DNA of 5,390 nt from an uncultured Pseudomonadales bacterium (GTDB lineage Bacteria; Pseudomonadota; Gammaproteobacteria; Pseudomonadales; IMCC2047). Made by a program: the position numbers and the translations under genes. Below, in pieces: positions 2,876-5,390 of the stretch. The DNA lies in assembly GCA_947258895.1 (NCBI GenBank), contig CAMYKE010000133.1, positions 1-5,390 on the forward strand. Direction: 5' to 3'. The number at the start of each line of letters is the position of its first letter. Within the stretch, counting starts at the first letter, position 1. Under the pieces are notes generated by a model. It did no database searches, was not told the origin of the DNA, and worked only from the letters and a program-made list of their open reading frames with translations.

Positions 2876-5390
2876 GTGACTGAAGAATCTCTCAGCGAAT
2901 TCCTTGGCACCGTCGAAATGCTGTCCGCGTTCAGCGCCGCCCAGCTCGACCAGCTCGCCGATGCGGCCGAATCGCGCTTCTTTGGATTTGGGGATACGGT
3001 CTGCAATGCGGGTGATCCTTCGGCAGGTCTGTTCATCGTCAAAAAGGGCGCAGTGCGTATCTTTGTCGAGGAAAATGACAAGGAAATCAGCATGGGCGTG
3101 CGCAAGGTGGGCGAGGTATTCTCCGAACTCGCGGTACTGCGCGACACCCGCCATGAATCCTCGGTAAGGGCCTCCGCCAAGACCGAATTATTGTTTATCC
3201 CGCGAGCGGTCTTCGAGCCGCTGCTAACCGCAAACGAGAACGCGCGATCCTTCATCACCAGCTATGTCGCGATAAGCTCCGTCGGCGGCTTTGTCACCCG
3301 CCTCTTCGACCTGCGCGGCAAGGTTGAGAAACAGGAAATAGAGCAGTTTATTGGTAGCGTGGGGATCAAACGATTGCCCGCCGGCCACACCATACTTGAG
3401 CAGGATTCACGCGATGATCGCAGACTCTATGTCGTGCGCCAGGGGGAAGTAAAGATCGCGCGTACAGAGGAGGGCGTTGAATATCCGATTGCCACCCTCC
3501 AGAAGGGTGAAACCTTTGGCGAAAAAGCCTGCATTCAGCGGCAGGAACAGACCGCCACCGCCACCGCCATCACCGAGGTCGTCCTGCTCGTCATCCCGGA
3601 TCAAACGGTACACTTTGTACTGGAACGCAATCCCAAGCTGCGGGAGGTGCTGGAGAACAGAATAGAGTTTGCCGATCGCGAATTGCAGCGGCAGAAGAAA
3701 GTGGCAGAACAACGCCGTCGTCCGCTGTTGCTGGATCTCACCTCCCGGGCAAAGCGCGGGGAACGCGTCATCAAGCGCTTCCCGCTGGTCGAACAGGCCG
3801 AAGAGATGGATTGCGGCGCGGCATGTCTGGCGATGATCTGCAAGCACTACGGGATTCCCCTGACCCTGGGCAAACTGCGCGAAATGGCCAATGTGACCAC
3901 CCAGGGGGCCACGATGGAGAGCCTAGCCCGCGTGGGCGAATCCCTGGGCTTTACGACCCGTGGCGTACAGTGCTCCTATGAATCGCTGCTAGGCTTCGAT
4001 ATGCCCTTTATCGCACACTGGGAGGGGTATCATTACATCATCGTCTACGGCGTCTCAAAGAACCATGTCTGGGTTGCAGATCCGGGACCCGGTTTCAAAA
4101 AAATGACCGTTGAGGAGTTTGAGCGCGGCTGGAACGGAATGTGTCTGCTGTTCAAACCCGGGTCGGACATGATTCAGCTCGCCGCTTCGAAGTCGCCCTG
4201 GGTGCGCTTCGTCGGCTATCTCAAACCGTACAAGCAGATTCTTTTCTACCTGTTCCTGGGTACCTTCATCATTCAACTGCTGGGTGTAGCGCCCCCGATC
4301 ATTATTCAGAACATTCTCGACAGGGTGATCGTGCACCAGAACGTTAACCTGTTACATCTGTTAATCGTCGGGCTGGTGATTACCAATGTTTTTACCCAGC
4401 TAACCAGTGTATTGCGGTCGTTCCTGTCCACCTTCATGATCCGCAATATGGATTTCACCATGATGTCGCACTTCTTCAAGCACGCGATGTCGTTACCGCT
4501 ATCGTTTTTCGCCAAACGAAAGACCGGTGATATTTTCGCACGCTTCCAGGAAAACCAGAAAATTCGCGCTTTTCTCACGGAATCGACTATTTCCACCGTG
4601 CTGAATCTGTTGATGGTGTTCATCTACTTCACCATCCTGTTCATGTACAACACCAAGCTGACACTGCTACTCATCGCCTTCGTAGTTCCCATCATGGTGC
4701 TGACGGTAGCGGTTACGCCCAAGCTCAAGTATTACGCCCGCGAAACCTTTTCCGCGTCTACCGAAGCAGAATCGATCCTGATGGAAACGCTGGGCGGCGC
4801 GGAGACAATCAAGGGCATGGGAATCGAGCGCACCATGCGCATGAAGTGGGAAAAGAAATACGTCAATGCGCTGAACGTCCAGTATAACGCCCAGAAATTC
4901 GGGATCTTTGTCGGGCTCGCCAGCCAGGTGCTGAACTCGGCCACCACCATCGTGATCCTGTGGGTTGGCGCGAGCCTGGTGCTGGCGCAGGAGCTGACGA
5001 TCGGACAATTAATAGCCTTCAACGCCCTCATGGGCAGCGTGCTGGGGCCGCTCATGGGATTGGTTGGACTCTGGAACCAGGTTCACGCGGCAGGCGTTGC
5101 GATGGAGCGGCTTGGTGATGTCCTGGATCTCGAACCCGAACAAAAGCCCGAGGACATCGCCTCGCGGGTCATGCTGCCGGACCTGCAGGGCCACATCGAG
5201 TTCGACGAGGTATTTTTTCGCTATGGTGGATCTGAGACAGCCTACGTGCTCAAGAACATCAGCTTTTCCATTCGCCCGGGCGAATTGGTGGCGATCGTTG
5301 GCCAGAGCGGATCGGGGAAAACCACGCTGGCGAAATTGCTGGTGGGGTTTTACCCCCCGAGCGAGGGGAAAATCATGGTCGATGGCTATG
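2876..5390 (+). CDS. Peptidase-containing ABC exporter with two N-terminal cNMP-binding-like domains (3' end outside window)
   Basis: Cuts leader peptides and exports the mature product across the inner membrane using ATP. 838 residues are visible and the frame is open at the edge. Domains: cNMP-binding-like 1 (about 15-120), cNMP-binding-like 2 (about 147-255), a basic helical linker (about 260-296), C39 peptidase (about 300-428), six-helix ABC membrane domain (about 442-745), then the ATPase start. The peptidase has Gln307, Cys313 in DCGAAC, His386 in GYHYIIVYG and Asp402 in ADPG, a complete triad, unlike the inactive C39-like domain of HlyB. SLPLSFFAKRKTGDI (539-553) is typical of the family membrane domain. 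The ATPase shows A-loop Tyr783 and Walker A GQSGSGKT (809-816); the signature and Walker B motifs lie past 5390. GTG 2876 is chosen because TAG at 2867-2869 closes the frame and ATG 2918 would cut into the first domain; the ribosome site is weak (gaag at 2862-2865). It is probably co-transcribed with the two upstream genes. The phosphate cassettes lack the usual arginine (His93, Gln225), so nucleotide binding is uncertain. Confidence 0.92.
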   Translation, partial: MTEESLSEFLGTVEMLSAFSAAQLDQLADAAESRFFGFGDTVCNAGDPSAGLFIVKKGAVRIFVEENDKEISMGVRKVGEVFSELAVLRDTRHESSVRASAKTELLFIPRAVFEPLLTANENARSFITSYVAISSVGGFVTRLFDLRGKVEKQEIEQFIGSVGIKRLPAGHTILEQDSRDDRRLYVVRQGEVKIARTEEGVEYPIATLQKGETFGEKACIQRQEQTATATAITEVVLLVIPDQTVHFVLERNPKLREVLENRIEFADRELQRQKKVAEQRRRPLLLDLTSRAKRGERVIKRFPLVEQAEEMDCGAACLAMICKHYGIPLTLGKLREMANVTTQGATMESLARVGESLGFTTRGVQCSYESLLGFDMPFIAHWEGYHYIIVYGVSKNHVWVADPGPGFKKMTVEEFERGWNGMCLLFKPGSDMIQLAASKSPWVRFVGYLKPYKQILFYLFLGTFIIQLLGVAPPIIIQNILDRVIVHQNVNLLHLLIVGLVITNVFTQLTSVLRSFLSTFMIRNMDFTMMSHFFKHAMSLPLSFFAKRKTGDIFARFQENQKIRAFLTESTISTVLNLLMVFIYFTILFMYNTKLTLLLIAFVVPIMVLTVAVTPKLKYYARETFSASTEAESILMETLGGAETIKGMGIERTMRMKWEKKYVNALNVQYNAQKFGIFVGLASQVLNSATTIVILWVGASLVLAQELTIGQLIAFNALMGSVLGPLMGLVGLWNQVHAAGVAMERLGDVLDLEPEQKPEDIASRVMLPDLQGHIEFDEVFFRYGGSETAYVLKNISFSIRPGELVAIVGQSGSGKTTLAKLLVGFYPPSEGKIMVDGY
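3551..3568 (+). repeat. Three tandem accgcc hexamers inside the exporter gene
   Basis: Three exact copies of accgcc encode Thr-Ala three times (residues 226-231), directly after Gln225 in the phosphate-cassette region of the second cNMP-binding-like domain. The copies stay in frame, so gain or loss of a unit would change the cassette by two residues without breaking the gene. It may be only biased codon use in a naturally TA-rich motif. Confidence 0.5.

Noticed and set aside
2587..3258. Minus-strand ORF of 223 codons
   Set aside because: It lies antisense to the isomerase and exporter genes, both supported by clear domain motifs, and its translation is Ser/Ala/Arg-rich without recognisable motifs: a shadow frame.

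Overview
The window comes from a bacterium, most likely a Gram-negative one. The first complete gene is an inner-membrane adaptor of the HlyD type, which only makes sense with an outer-membrane TolC-like partner. The coding part is moderately GC-rich and the first 600 bases are visibly richer in AT. The gene set (adaptor, cytosolic parvulin-type isomerase, and a C39-peptidase ABC exporter preceded by cyclic-nucleotide-binding-like domains) is the kind found in gamma- and deltaproteobacteria and in cyanobacteria. I lean towards a gammaproteobacterium, but no marker gene settles this.

Layout: 1-601 has no credible gene and is packed with inverted repeats. 7-238 holds three consecutive hairpins. 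265-529 is a compact MITE-like element with 32-bp terminal inverted repeats (31 of 32 matching). Its whole interior is filled by two further long hairpins that abut the terminal stem, so it can fold into a cloverleaf. 530-601 is a short leader. From 602 to the right edge all genes are on the + strand: 602-1978 HlyD-family adaptor, 2022-2774 PpiC-type peptidyl-prolyl isomerase without a signal peptide, and, after a 101-base gap with small hairpins, 2876 to beyond 5390 a very large exporter subunit cut by the window edge.

How the genes work together: the exporter joins two cNMP-binding-like domains, a C39 peptidase with a complete Cys313/His386/Asp402 triad, an ABC membrane domain and the start of an ABC ATPase. 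Known C39 exporters cut the leader of a peptide after a double-glycine type site and pump out the core. The HlyD protein would bridge this pump to a TolC-type channel, and the isomerase probably handles the substrate or leader on the cytoplasmic side. No precursor peptide, modifying enzyme or TolC gene is in the window, so the cargo is unknown. Both cNMP-like domains lack the arginine that normally holds the cyclic-nucleotide phosphate, and the isomerase lacks the second active-site histidine of classical parvulins. This suggests an exporter controlled by something other than plain cAMP/cGMP binding, with a chaperone-like partner.
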